This document shows, in pieces, positions 1-11,454 of a stretch of 64,000 bases of DNA. Both the position numbers and the translations under genes were made by a program. The stretch is taken from contig SNVD02004657.1 of the NCBI GenBank assembly GCA_013180625.2, positions 142,288-206,287 on the forward strand. The letters run 5' to 3'. Position 1 is the stretch's first letter, and each line of letters begins with the position of its first letter. This DNA comes from Boswellia sacra. Lineage: Eukaryota; Streptophyta; Magnoliopsida; Sapindales; Burseraceae. The notes beneath the pieces are model-generated. The model worked only from the letters and a program-made list of their open reading frames with translations. It was not told the origin of the DNA and ran no database searches.

Positions 1-1870
1 CAACCGTTGATAAGGCTTGTATGAATATGTTGGGTATCTTTTTGGGTCATACCTTCATTTCATCCAAGAATAACACCCCCGGATAGTTCTACATAATTTC
101 ATCCTTGAAAGTTCCCATAATTTTTTTTTCTAATTTTTTTAAAAGTTGGATTTCTCATTGAATTTTTATATATCAAAAATAGTCAAACACCTTGCTTTCG
201 GCTCGATAATGTTACCGAAACAACATTAATTAATATGTTCCCTTAGATTTAGCATTTCTTTGCTTAATTGAAGATAAAAATAATCAATTTTCTTTTAACA
301 ATTGTTTTCTTGGAAAAAAAACTCATTTAAATATAAAAGAAGTCTCTCTTGTGTTGGAGGTTCAACATTTCTTTACTTAATGTTGACCTCTATATGTTGT
401 AATTAATATTGTATATGGATTATTTACAAAGAAAACACCTTATCCTATAGCTCTCTTATTTCATTCTTGTGAATAACGAGCTCTATCTAATTTAATGAAT
501 GAAATCTCTAATAGCCAATGATGGATGTAAGATAAAACTTTTGTCGGGATCAAATTATGAAAAAAATTACTATAGATCAAATCTAAAAAGATATTATTAA
601 ATGATACAGTTAAAAAAATAATGTTATTGATATAAATAATATGTAACAAATTTTAAAAATTTAATTAAAATTATATCAATTTAATTATATATTAAAAAGG
701 AACTTGACGTTCTTTCAAATCTTGAAATCATCCATAATTGTTCTATACTAAATTTCTCCACAATTTATCTTTCAATATGTGCAACCAATGAGTCTATATA
801 TAAGAAAGTAATCATCCTCTATTATTTTATTGTAAAGCCTAGTATTGACTATACACATAGTTGAAAATGATTAGTTGGAGTATAAATTGGAGGAGACAAT
901 ATAAGTACTATTATTCTACAAATTAACAAGCATGAATGCAATTTATCTTCTTTTTTTTTTTTTAATTAACAAATGATTGAAAAATGAATAACCTTTCTTT
1001 AAATATGGTTAATATAGGAAATCTATTCAAACAAGAACTTTTCATTTAAGTAGGAATTACTACTTTCCTATTTACTAAAATATTAAAAGAATTTAATTAA
1101 TTTAATATAATAAAAACAAAAAATTTGAAATTCCACTAAGTAAAATATCATTTATATTCTTTATATTTAACTATGACAAATAAAAGATGCGGTGAGGCCC
1201 AAATAGGAAAATCTATATTATATAATTACTTGATCCATAATTTGAAACAATGGGCGAGTTGCATATATAGGCTTTATTTTTATTGTTATATTCATGAGTT
1301 TAAGAATTTTATTATAGTAATCCCATTTATGTAATTTTTTAATCTATTTTATTAATTAGGTTCCTATCTTATCAAAAATAAATAATAATACTCTTCCAAA
1401 ATTTTTATCTCAAATTTCATCTCAAATGATGTGTCAAGTGAAGTGTCATTTACGTTATGGATCATAGGATGATGTGTTAAGTGATGTAATAATGTCACAT
1501 CATATTCGAATAAATATGTCTTTAAATTCAATCATTTTAGTTAATTCTACTAATTGTACTTTTAATCATAGTTAATGTTTATTTTGGTGAGCTAGAAAAT
1601 AAATATTTATGTGAACTAATGTCTTTAAATAGTCTTAAAAAAGATATAATATGATAATATGTAACACCTATACATCCTAAATATTTGCTTCTAGTTTGAT
1701 TAGATTTAACATAAATTGCATTGGCGCCATTCAAACCAATAAAGTTCTTGTACTGTACTATTCAACCAATTGTTCTATTTGGATCACTAATTTCTTTCAA
1801 TCACTGTCTTTTTTATGAATACTTAAATGTGTATGATTAATAAGAGCTGAATCTATTATTTTGCACTAAT
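1..1870. other. AT-rich intergenic DNA, no gene recognised
   Basis: Very AT-rich DNA with short homopolymer runs. The open frames are short and look like chance. I see no splice-consistent coding blocks, tRNA, rRNA or transposon termini. It may be eroded transposon sequence or plain intergenic spacer. Confidence 0.6.
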
Positions 1871-3332
1871 AGTGTCATAAAATTCATCAACTTAAGCATA
1901 TTTGTGGTCTTTGCATCTTTTGAATTAGATTCATCTTAATTTCAGTTTTTATTGTAGGTTCGGTAAAATGGGCATAACTTTCTATTTATAGATCAGAATG
2001 ATACAAATCTTAATTTGTTGGAAAGCTGATTAAATTATCTACATGATTGTATTTCACAAGCATCGTGCAATTTAGGGTTTTAGTGGACTAAAAATGGGCT
2101 TGAAGTGAACCCATATGCAGTTTCGACCCAACTTGACATTGCCACCGTATTTTGACCATATCTCTTGATATACGTATCCAAATCATATGATGTTCTAGAA
2201 AGCTAAGAGAGATGTCTACAACTTTCATTAAGACATGTGATCAGAATTCTAAATATTTCGATGCCGATATCGATGGTCAAAACTAGTGCATATGATAATC
2301 TAAGTTATCAACAAGATATTTTACAATTGTCCCTTTGTAATTTGACAAGTTTGCTCCCAAATGTATCTATAAATAGAGATGTATTGTGATCCATTAGGGC
2401 ATCTTGACTCTTGTCTGGGATCTCTTAACTTTGTGTTTTCTTTCTTTTGATGTTATTAATAAATCATTTTCTTCTTGCAATTTATTTCTTTCTTGCATAA
2501 TGTTTTGCTAAATTCTCTCTTGCTAAGGTGAAAGGGTGAAACCCTTGATATGAGAATAAAGATTTTCTAACCCTTTAATATGTGCTTAAAAATCATAATC
2601 TTGTGTTGTTTATTTTATATGTTTTGTATTTATTTCCTTAATCAATCTTGTAAAGTGAAGGTCTTGATCTATTATAGACAATCTTTGACATATCAAATGA
2701 TTAGATCCTTTTTAGACGTTGTATGGTTCTTCCTCACAGACACAAGTCTAGTTAGGAGCCTTGATTTGCTGGAGACATATAGTGATAGACACATTGGATG
2801 CATGAACCCATTTACAAGAAGTGGTATAAATATTAGTAATGAAACAAATATAATTCATATAACTAAAATAGGTATTAATGACATACCTTTCGATTAGAAC
2901 CTTCTTGATGTGTGGATTCCAATTGAGTTATAATCAGATTGTTTATCTTTATTTGATATATCAAGGGTGGATCTCATAACCTTAGCTTTTATTATTATTA
3001 TGTTAATTCTTCTTACTTGTGTAATTTAATTACTCTCGTTTATTTATGAAATTTTTCTTTCATTTGCTATGGTAGGTTTTATCACCTATTTCCATGGATG
3101 GTTTTACCACCTTTTATTTTTGTTTTATATTTGAATGGTCGATTGTACCACCTACCACCTTTACTTTTATTTGTTAATATCATCTTGTTATTTAGTTAAA
3201 TTATTTATATCATATTTCCCATCCTTTAATTTGTAACGTTAAAACCCCTTTCTCGTAGATTGACCCTAGTCTTACTGGGTTTATTACTTTGACATTCCTA
3301 TACTTAGGAGATAATTCTTTTTGGATGTGTCA
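1871..3332 (+). repeat. Degraded 5' LTR of Ty3/gypsy element A (left edge uncertain)
   Basis: The right edge is inferred from the CA at 3331-3332, followed within seven bases by a primer-binding site. A TATA-like box (tataaatagag, 2368-2378) would be the U3 promoter. The block near 1975-2060 ends in a gttggaaagct motif also seen in the LTR of element F at about 59.08 kb, so the two LTRs may be distantly related. No partner LTR is visible because element B interrupts element A. The left boundary is a guess based on where LTR-like sequence seems to begin. Confidence 0.5.
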
Positions 3333-3338
3333 AGTTTT

Positions 3339-3356
3339 TGGCACCATTGCCGGGGA
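3339..3356 (+). other. Primer-binding site of element A
   Basis: The sequence tggcaccattgccgggga differs by two bases from the PBS of element F (60266-60283) and closely resembles that of element B. It is the form expected for a primer tRNA 3' end ending in CCA, most likely tRNA-Asp as in Tat/Athila-type plant elements. It fixes the plus orientation of element A. Confidence 0.75.
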
Positions 3357-3529
3357 AGGTAAAATTTGGCGTGCAAAATTGTAAGTGTTCTCTTTTCTCA
3401 TTTTATATCTTAATTTTTTTAATTGTGTGCTCATCTTTTTTTTTTCCTCTTTTCTTTGGGAATTGCATGAAACTTTGGTCATGCACATCTAGTGGTAGAC
3501 TTGTTAAGAAAACATTATCTTCCCTAGAA

Positions 3530-4096
3530 AACATGACCAATAATCAAGTGGAAAGGTTCACAGATTAAGGGGACAATCCTTCCCTATAATATGACCAAAC
3601 CCACCATGAACCCTCAAAGATTACATGAATCCGATAAGGACTAGTGCACCATCTTGTATAGTATCTCCTTTCGATGCAATCCATTTCAATTTCAATCCGA
3701 GTTTCCTTCAACTTTTACCCACCTTTCATGGCCTTGATATGGAGAACCCGTATTCGTACTTAAAAAACTTTGAAGAGGTGTGTAAATCCTACAGTGACCC
3801 AAATTGTAGCATAAACGCCATTAGGTTAAAGCTTTTCCCTTTTTCTTTAAAAGATAAAGTTATGACGTGGCTATAAAATTAGAGGTCAAGTTCCATTAGT
3901 TCATGGGATGAGATGAAACAACAATTTTTGAAAAAAATCTTTTCCTTCCTATAGAACAGATTCTCTTTTTCACTCAAAAACCATGAGAAACCCTTTATCA
4001 ATGTTGGAATAGGTATAAAGAATTGCTTAATACCTGACATCACCATGGTTTTGAAACTTGGAGATTAATTGCACATTTCTACAAAGGGTTGACACC
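3530..4096 (+). pseudogene. Retrotransposon gag fragment of element A
   Basis: The translated frame from 3625 contains LLPTFHGLDMENPYSYL and FPFSLKDKVMTWL. These are the same landmarks as LLPTFHGLDSENPYVHV and FPFSLKDRAKSWL in the gag of element B, so this is the retrotransposon gag domain. A stop follows the MTWL motif at about 3875 and more stops lie downstream. The reading is cut at 4096, where the LTR of element B begins, and gag does not clearly resume after 16295. The copy is dead and truncated. Confidence 0.8.
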
Positions 4097-5521
4097 TGTT
4101 TACGCTCAAAATATACCGCGGTTTTTGTAGTATACGTTGAGGTGTCGAATCCACAAGGAGGCCTTCGATAAAAGAGGTTAATAAAACAAAAATATCAAAA
4201 AGATAATAAAGATGTAAAATTTAACTTTGAAGTGATTGATTCTAAAGAAAATACAATGTTTAATAATTGGAAACAATCGATGGTAATTAAGAAGTAAGGC
4301 ATCGAGAATCACTTATATGTTTTGTAAATCTAATCCCCACTTTGATTTAATAATTATAACTCAATTGAAAGCTTCACATCCCAAACAATCAATCGAAAAA
4401 TATGTATAGTATAGCATAAATGATAAACATATGTATTTAATATGCATAAACTCTTTACAAGCAATATTTACCAACAACATTCATCCTTACAAGTTATCTA
4501 AGAGCGACAATATATCACATGATAATATTGTAGTAAAGGACTAACTCATAAAACGAAACTACAAGTAACAATTATAATTCAACACGAATCACATAAAGAA
4601 AGCATGACTGAATTTATATGAAATTGAGAATTATAATTTCTGATTAAAAAGAAATCACAAGATGAGAAAGAGTTTAACACATAAACAAACATACAATCTT
4701 TATAGCCCTTGAGGTAGAATGAAAGTGGAGAAATAGATAAACTACACATACAAGTTCATCTCTAGCCTTACCAAGAGTTCTAGCCTAACTTACAATTCAT
4801 TCTTATCATTTCTAAAGAGAAAATACAAGAGAGAATTGTAATATACAATGATAAAATGTGAACTCAAATGATTTTTCTCTCCCCCAATTCAATTCCTCAA
4901 GTTGTCCTTAAATAGGTGATGAAATGGAACTATTATACCAAACCTCCACCAATTTTTCCACATTGTCGGCCACCAAACATTCCACCAACTTGCAGCTGAT
5001 TTTTGACCACCAAATGGACCGAATTGGGCTTTGTGGAAAACATGAAAGTTGTAGCATTTTGTCTCAGCTTTCCATGGCCACCAGATTCATGCAATTTAGA
5101 TAAGTATTCTCTGAGATATGGCCCAAATACTGGACATGGGTCGGGCTGATAAACAACTACAATTTGGTTTTGTTGTGTCTTAATTTCGGCCCATCAAATG
5201 TTGGATTTGGGCTTTTGATTGTTCTTCAACTTTGTATAAAATTGAGACATGTTGCTCCAGGTTCAATAATCTCTCCATTTTGATATATGGATTGAGAGTT
5301 ATGTCCATTTTATTAAACCTGCAAAAATGATTTCCATTAATCACAATTTAAGGACAACACTTTATTTCAAGATAAAGACTAAAGAAAATGCAAAAGAAAT
5401 GAAACAAATATAAAAGAGGCATAAGCAAAATAATTATGCTAAAATATCATAAAAGCTTTATAATACTGTCCAATTAGCATTAATTATTTATGCTTAAGAG
5501 TGTACTTTCATGCGTTTATCA
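4097..5521 (-). repeat. 3' LTR of element B
   Basis: This 1425-bp direct repeat matches 14870-16295. On the plus strand it begins tgtttacgctcaaaa and ends gcgtttatca. Differences from the other LTR are mainly point substitutions clustered in the first 180 bases. In element orientation the base just before it is the end of a modest purine-rich stretch (ctggctggggattg, complement of about 5522-5535), a candidate polypurine tract. Confidence 0.92.
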
Positions 5522-6840
5522 CAATCCCCAGCCAGCTTATTGCTAGTCCCTAGCAATTCAAGCGTAAATGAAGCATGAAGAACTACTTCAGCATTTCAAA
5601 CAAAAAATCAGTTCAAGATCACAATTGTTATAAAGGTTATTTCAATCATAACTTCCAAAACTGAGCACATGTGAATCAAGCCAAAACCTTCTTACCACGA
5701 ACCACAACACATATAGCCTTGAAAATTACTCTATGTAAAAGCCGCAACTCTATATCCTCACAGGTGAACAACTGTTTAAAAAGGCTAAGATTTCTCTCAT
5801 GGAGTTGGAAAACAAAATAAACACTCAAGAAAAGGTCACATTTAAGGACAGACAGACAAACTAACATTGATCTAAAGATAAGAAAATCCAATGTTTAGAA
5901 TCAAACCATTCTTGCAACATGCCACCTTTAGGACTTCATTTATCTTGAGTGAACAAAAATAAATACAGCTTGGTGAGAAAGACTGCTTCATAAAACTTCT
6001 GTCTTCTAAAATTGAATGAAGACATTATTGAATCGAACTGACTCTTTTTTTTCTTTTTTTCCTTTTCCTTTTTTTTGGTTATTTTCACAAGAATTGAAAT
6101 TTCATCTTGAATCGTCCCTTAGCTGAACAATCAAATAATCTCTCAATCCGAGTAATGACATTCTAAACAAAGATTAATCAATTCAAAGTATCAATGAAAG
6201 TTCATAAGCTGTTTTCTCAACCTCTCCACTCACTCACAAAAGATGTGTGAGATAAAAAAATGTGAACTTAAACATGAGAATTCTCTTGGCTATATACGTT
6301 GAATCATCCATCTTACCACAAGGCTTATCATTGTGCTCAAAATAATTTCAGAAATCATTCTTTGATAACCTAAATAGAAAAGATGACTCAAACCAACAAT
6401 TTTGAAATCGTACCTAGATAGAAAAACAAACCCATTTAGACAAGAATTACCGAGAACACAAGCAATAAATAGTTGTGCATGAAATACAATTCAAAAATAA
6501 AAAATAAAAACAAATCAACTAGTTAGAATGCGTTTCAAGAGGTCAAAACTATACTCTCAACTCTGCCATTCTTGATCTAATAGATCCAGAATGCGTCTCA
6601 AGAAATAATGAACTCTTTACACTGCCATTCTCAGACTAACAGATTTTTTTTTTGAAATGCAATGCAAAACATAACATATGCCTTCTATCTACCCCCAACC
6701 AGAGCGAAACATTGTCCTCAATGTTTAAATATAGAAAGAGAAAGTATAGGAGACATCACCTGAAGCTTCAGTTATTCAAGAGAAACAAACCTGAAAGACA
6801 CTTAATAAAATATTGTGAACAAAGCCAAAAGTAAGAAAAG
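5522..6840 (-). other. 3' noncoding region of element B, between LOG and 3' LTR
   Basis: No coding sequence is recognised over 1.3 kb. Next to the LTR is a perfect 7-bp stem hairpin (ttgctag, loop tcc, ctagcaa) near 5539-5555. A twofold imperfect repeat lies at about 6527-6640, each unit holding a gaatgcgt(t/c)tcaaga block and a ctgccattct block. A pyrimidine-rich tract lies at 6040-6080. The role could be 3' UTR, cis signals for reverse transcription, or remnant of sequence captured with LOG. Confidence 0.6.
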
Positions 6841-7485
6841 TTACAAACGAAGTGTTAGATCCAATTTGCTCTTATTGCTCATTCCCACTGACCAATTAAT
6901 TTGAGATGCTGCAGGGTCAAGTTCATAAACAAAAGCTTGCAATTTATCAATTAGTTCATCAGCAGTTGAGGTAAAAACAAGGATCCGTTGTGCTGATTGT
7001 GAGATAAATCTCTGTTCCACAGCTTGATTTACAAAACACAATAAACAATCAAAGAAATTATTGACATTCAACAAACCTATGGGTTTCTGGTGGATATTGA
7101 GTTGGGCCCAAGAGACAACTTGAAAGATTTCTTCCATTGTTCCAAAACCTCCTGGTAAAGCAATAAAGGCATCTGCATTTACAATCATACGAGCTATGCG
7201 TTCATGCATGGATGAGACCTGTAATTCCTCTCCAACTATTTTCCCAGCAACGTTAACTAAAGCTTTAGGAATAATGCCTAAAACTTGACTTCCTCTTGAG
7301 TATGCAGTTGTTGACACACACCCCATTAACCCATGGTTACCTCCCCCATAAATTAAATGAAGTTTTCTCTCAACTAGAACCTTACTAAGATTATGAGCTG
7401 CTTCTACAAAAGCCATATCTTTACTAGGTTGAGATCCATAAAATACACATATATTTCGGAATCGACAAGCTGAGGTTCCCTTCAT
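6841..7485 (-). CDS. LOG-like: LOG-type cytokinin riboside 5'-monophosphate phosphoribohydrolase, carried by retrotransposon
   Basis: Intact 214-aa intronless ORF. LOG enzymes remove ribose 5'-phosphate from cytokinin nucleotides to release active free-base cytokinin, in the cytosol and nucleus. Family motifs: NICVFYGS (11-18), YGGG...GLMG (46-55) for nucleotide binding, MHER (93-96) with its arginine, and PGGFGTMEE (111-119), the LOG signature with its glutamate. The later GLLNV and FI-S blocks also fit. Length matches plant LOGs. Start chosen: the frame is open to 7500 but begins there with GTG; the ATG at 7485 gives the same spacing to NICVF as the ATG of the copy in element F. It lies in the sense orientation 3' of ORF X, inside the LTRs of element B. 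Plant LOG genes normally have several introns, so an intronless copy implies passage through RNA. Activity is inferred, not shown. Confidence 0.93.
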   Translation of the reverse strand: MKGTSACRFRNICVFYGSQPSKDMAFVEAAHNLSKVLVERKLHLIYGGGNHGLMGCVSTTAYSRGSQVLGIIPKALVNVAGKIVGEELQVSSMHERIARMIVNADAFIALPGGFGTMEEIFQVVSWAQLNIHQKPIGLLNVNNFFDCLLCFVNQAVEQRFISQSAQRILVFTSTADELIDKLQAFVYELDPAASQINWSVGMSNKSKLDLTLRL

Positions 7486-7665
7486 TTTGATACAACTCAC
7501 TAACTATGTTTATGCAAATGAAGAACATGAGATGTATTTATAGAATGCAAAAAATAGTACAATAATGACATCTATATAGGTAGCTCAACTGTTTGTCTGA
7601 AAAACGTTGAAAATAAAAATAAAAATAAAAATAAAAATTCAAAAATAACGGCAAGCATGCGTATG
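7486..7665 (-). other. Spacer between the conserved block and LOG
   Basis: AT-rich spacer with a short (aaaata)n-like run at about 7612-7645. In element F the equivalent spacer is much longer (63376-63930) and contains a tandem hairpin array that is absent here. Confidence 0.6.
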
Positions 7666-7728
7666 TACAAGTAGTTGTGATTGTGGCTCACATCTTCCTC
7701 TGGTTTTACGTCCAGTAACGGCTGAAAC
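7666..7728 (-). other. 63-bp noncoding block identical in elements B and F
   Basis: In element orientation the block runs from gtttcagccgttactgga to caactacttgta and matches 63313-63375 at all 63 positions. It starts just after the ORF X stop codon in both elements. The neighbouring ORF X proteins are only about two-thirds identical and the neighbouring spacer differs, so this block is far more conserved than its surroundings. A purine stretch (ccagaggaagatg) inside it could be an internal polypurine tract. It could also be a splice or translation signal for the downstream LOG. Confidence 0.85.
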
Positions 7729-7733
7729 ACCTT

Positions 7734-8282
7734 TTATGAGTTGAGGATATGCTTCCCATCCAATTTTCTTATAAATTGGCAAACATGGTCGTTTTGAATC
7801 AGATTCCCGAGACTATAGCGTTCTTGCTCTTCTCGAAATTGTGTCCATAATCTTAAAATCTCTCGATGCACAAGTCCACAAGGATGCGTCTCAAGAGTCA
7901 ACAAGATATTATCTAGGGACTCCTTACTCAGTCCATCCTTAATGAACTGAATCTTATCTTCTCGATTTACAGACACAAATCTTAAAGAGCGACATCGCTT
8001 ATTATGGGTCCATCGTGCACATTTGTGACAAACTTGTAATTTATTTGCTCTTCGCTTTTTTGCGTAAAAGCTTTTACCCAAACCAGGCATGAAAGAAACA
8101 AAGGCTTTTGAACATTCACCAGATAATCGAACTTTGGCTTCAATTAACCATCGTATATCAACAGGTAAACCCATGAGCATTAGCAATTTTAACCTTGCAA
8201 ACCGTGCTTTGTAAATTTTGAGCAATGCATTTGGAGGAAGAAAAGGAAAATGTCTACGAAGGTTTGAAAGAATCGTATCCAT
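7734..8282 (-). CDS. ORF X: accessory basic, putative zinc-binding protein of the retrotransposon (182 aa)
   Basis: Intact ATG-initiated ORF between integrase and LOG. I do not recognise it as a host gene or as a standard gag-pol domain. Visible features: an N-terminal helical-looking segment, VDIRWLIEAKVRLSG (41-55), a basic patch AKKRRANK (74-81), then a cysteine cluster C85-x2-C88-x4-H93-x3-C97, and a C-terminal half ending QFIRKLDGK. The homologue in element F has cysteine at the position of H93, an exchange expected of a zinc ligand. The site is one residue shorter than a CCHC zinc knuckle. A KRRA patch followed by a cysteine cluster also recalls the small cysteine-rich nucleic-acid-binding proteins of carlaviruses and relatives. 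That likeness is from memory and the cysteine spacing differs. RNA/DNA binding is inferred. Confidence 0.85.
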   Translation of the reverse strand: MDTILSNLRRHFPFLPPNALLKIYKARFARLKLLMLMGLPVDIRWLIEAKVRLSGECSKAFVSFMPGLGKSFYAKKRRANKLQVCHKCARWTHNKRCRSLRFVSVNREDKIQFIKDGLSKESLDNILLTLETHPCGLVHREILRLWTQFREEQERYSLGNLIQNDHVCQFIRKLDGKHILNS

Positions 8283-8667
8283 TTTGAAAGGTAAAAGAAT
8301 GCACGATTTTTGTTTGGGTTACAGTTTTTAGGGAACTGAAAAACCGACTTAATTAGTCACGGAGTACCGTATCCGCCACTTAACCGGGAAGTAAAATAAA
8401 ACACGCAAAAGAAAATAAAAGCAAAAACAGAAAATAAAGTAAAAATTATAGGACAAACATATAATAAAAGCAAGACAATGAGATAAAGAAAGCAAAAATA
8501 AAGTCAAGATATGGTACAAATAGATGATAGAAACAAAGACAAAGTCAAGATATGGGGTAGAAAAATAATAAAAGCAAGGATAACCAAATAATAAAAACAA
8601 AAATAAAATCAAGATATGGTACAAAAGTCAAGATATGGTATAGATAGATGAGACAGATAGAACCTGA
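8283..8667 (-). other. Spacer between integrase and ORF X with short repeats
   Basis: No coding sequence is supported. A motif close to aagtcaagatatgg recurs at least four times between about 8500 and 8640, separated by ataaaa-type filler. The 91-aa hydrophobic open frame here is a product of this low-complexity repeat and is not called. Confidence 0.6.
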
Positions 8668-11454
8668 TTAATTAGGATAGACAAGAGGCTCAAGAGAGAT
8701 CTCCTCAAGACACATAAACTGACTTTCCCTTTCCACATAATTTTTCAACCGTTGCCCATTAACTTTGAAAATTCGCCCATCAGTGGGGTCCTCAATCTCC
8801 ACCGCTCCATTGGGAAAAACGTGCTTTACGACAAATGGCCCAGTCCATCGAGATCTCAACTTTTCAGGGTGTAAATGCAATCGAGAATCATAAAGATAAA
8901 CTCGTTGATTTAGCTCAAAGTTTTTCCTCAAGATTTGTTTGTCGTGAGCCGCTTTCATCTTAGCCTTGTAAATCTTGGAGTTGTCATAGGCATCATTCGC
9001 AATTCTTCTATTTCAGACAATTGTAACTTTCTTTGAAGACCTGCAACACTCAAATCAAAGTTAAGGGCTTTGACAGCCCAATAAGCTTTATGTTCTAACT
9101 CAACAGGTAAATGACAAGCTTTCCCATAGACGAGGCGATATGGAGACATCCCTAGAATAGTTTTGTACACAGTGCGATAAGCCCATAATGCATCAGAAAG
9201 GTGTAAAGACCAGTCTTTGCGATTCGGATTAACAGTCTTTTCTATAATCTGCTTGACCTCCCTATTTGCGAGTTCAGCTTGCCCATTTGTCTGTGGATGG
9301 TATGCGGTGGAAATCTTATGAAGAACACCATACCTGCGCATCAAAGCTTCAAAAGAACGGTTACAAAAATATGTCCCTTGGTCACTGATGATGACACGTG
9401 GCGTACCATACATAGACAACACGTTTTCTTTTAAGAATTTTACCACGGTTGTGTTATCATTAGTACGACAAGCCATAGCCTCCACCCATTTGGACACATA
9501 ATCAACAGCTAGAAGAATATAAAGATAACCAAAAGATGGAGGAAAAGGTCCCATAAAGTCAATACACCAACAGTCAAATATCTCAATAACAAGAATAGGG
9601 CTAAGAGGCATCATATGACGGCGAGATAAAGCCCCTAACTTTTGACATCTTTCACATGAACGACAAAAATTGTTAATATCTTTAAACAAAGTGGGCCAAT
9701 AGAGTCCACATTGTAAAATTTTTGCAGCAGTCTTTTTTATTGAGAAATGACCACCACAAGCAGTGCCATGACAAAAGTTTAAGACACTAGCAATTTCACT
9801 CTCAGGAATGCAATGTCGCATAATTTGGTCAATGCAATATTTGAAAAGATAAGGATCATCCCAATAAAAATTACGCACCTCAACCAAGAACTTACGCTTA
9901 TCTTGTACACTCCAGTTAGATGGAACTTCCCCGCAAACCAAGTAATTTACAATATGTGCATACCATGGTACTTAGCTTATAGTGAAAAGATGTTCATCAG
10001 GGAAATCATCTTGAATGGGTTGGACATTAGTGGAATCATGGAACTCAAGACGGGACAAATGATCTGCTACAACATTTTCGACGCCCTTCTTGTCCTTAAT
10101 GGTTAGATCAAATTCCTGCAAAAGAAGAATCCATCTAATTAGACGGGCCTTAGCATCCTTTTTGGAAAAAAGGTACTTCAGAGCTGCATGGTCAGTAAAC
10201 ACAGTAATAGGTGAACCAATTAAATAAGAACAAAATTTGTCCAAGGCAAAAACAACAGCTAATAGTTTCTTTTCAGTAGTAGAATAATTCATTTGAGCAT
10301 CATTTAAGGTTCACTAGCATAGTAAACAACAAAGGGTTTGCCCTCCCTTCTTTGACCAAGGACTGCTCCTACAGCATAGTTACTGGCATCACACATAATC
10401 TCAAATGGAAGGCTCCAATCAGGTGACTGCATAATAAGGGCAGTAGTGAGTTTGGCAATTAATGTCTGAAATGCGTCCTCACAAGCTTGAGTCCACACAA
10501 ATTCAGCATCTTTCAATAAGAGGTTACACAATGGTCTAGATATAGAAGAAAAATTTTGTATAAACCTCCTATAAAAACCAGCATGCCCTAGAAAAGATCG
10601 GACATCTTTTATTGTTTTGGGTGTAGGTAATTTAGAGATCAACTCGATTTTAGCCTTGTCAACCTCCATTCCTCTTTATGAAACAATGTGTCCCAAAACA
10701 ATCCCAGAAGACATCATGAAATGACATTTTTTCCAATTAAGCACAAGTTCTTTTTCTTCACACCTACTCAAAATAGATTTTAAGTTAAGTAGACATGAAT
10801 CAAAAGAGTTACCAAAAACAGTCAAATCATCCATAAAAACCTCCATGCATTTTTCAACCATGTCTGAGAAAATACTAAGCATGCAACGTTGAAAAGTAGC
10901 TGGTGCATTACATAATCCAAATGGCATCCTACGAAAAGCATAAGTACCAAAAGGGCATGTGAAGGTAGTCTTATCCTGATCCTCTAGAGCTATCTCTATC
11001 AGGTAATATCCTGAGTACCATCGAGAAAGCAATAAAAGGGATGACCAGCTACACGTTCCAAAATTTGGTCAATAAAAGGCAATAGAAAGTAGTCTTTTCG
11101 GGTGGCTGTATTTAATTTCCTATAATCAATGCACATTCGCCATCCGGTTACTACTCTAGTTGGAACAGACACTCCTTTATCATTTTGAACCACAGTTACT
11201 CCAGATTTCTTAGGCACTACTTGTGTTGGACTTACGTATTGACTATCAGATATTGGATAGATTATAACTGCATCTAATAGTTTTAAGACTTCTTTCTTTA
11301 CCACTTCTTTCATTATTGGATTAAGTATTCTTTGGGGGTCTCTACGAGGTTGGGTACCTTCCTCTAGATGGATTCTATGGGAGCATATTAATGGAGAAAT
11401 ACCTTTAATATCAGCTATAGTCCATCCTAGTGCAGACTTATGTTCTTTTAACAA
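8668..11454 (-). pseudogene. Decayed pol of element B: reverse transcriptase, RNase H, integrase
   Basis: RT landmarks: QVVPKKSG, MCIDYRKLN, FYCFLDG, MPFGLCNAPATFQRCM and the catalytic FMDD (a variant of YVDD). RNase H follows with [40 protein letters not shown] and ADHLSRL. Integrase (8955-9941) has the HHCC zinc region around CRSCERCQK, and the DDE core shown by [18 protein letters not shown] and [11 protein letters not shown]. Its C-terminal part is 8668-8958 (RSRWTGPFVVKHVF). Disruptions: a frameshift at about 11020, a stop after LGHIVS at about 10676, a shift or stop at about 10300, stops between 9941 and 9972, and a frameshift near 8957. RT-RNaseH-IN order is Ty3/gypsy, and the motifs fit the Tat/Athila group. 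Confidence 0.93.

Noticed and set aside
7486..7500. Five extra N-terminal residues for LOG
   Set aside because: The upstream codon is GTG. The ATG at 7485 matches the start in element F.
8349..8624. 91-aa hydrophobic frame between integrase and ORF X
   Set aside because: It comes from low-complexity repeats and is not seen in element F.
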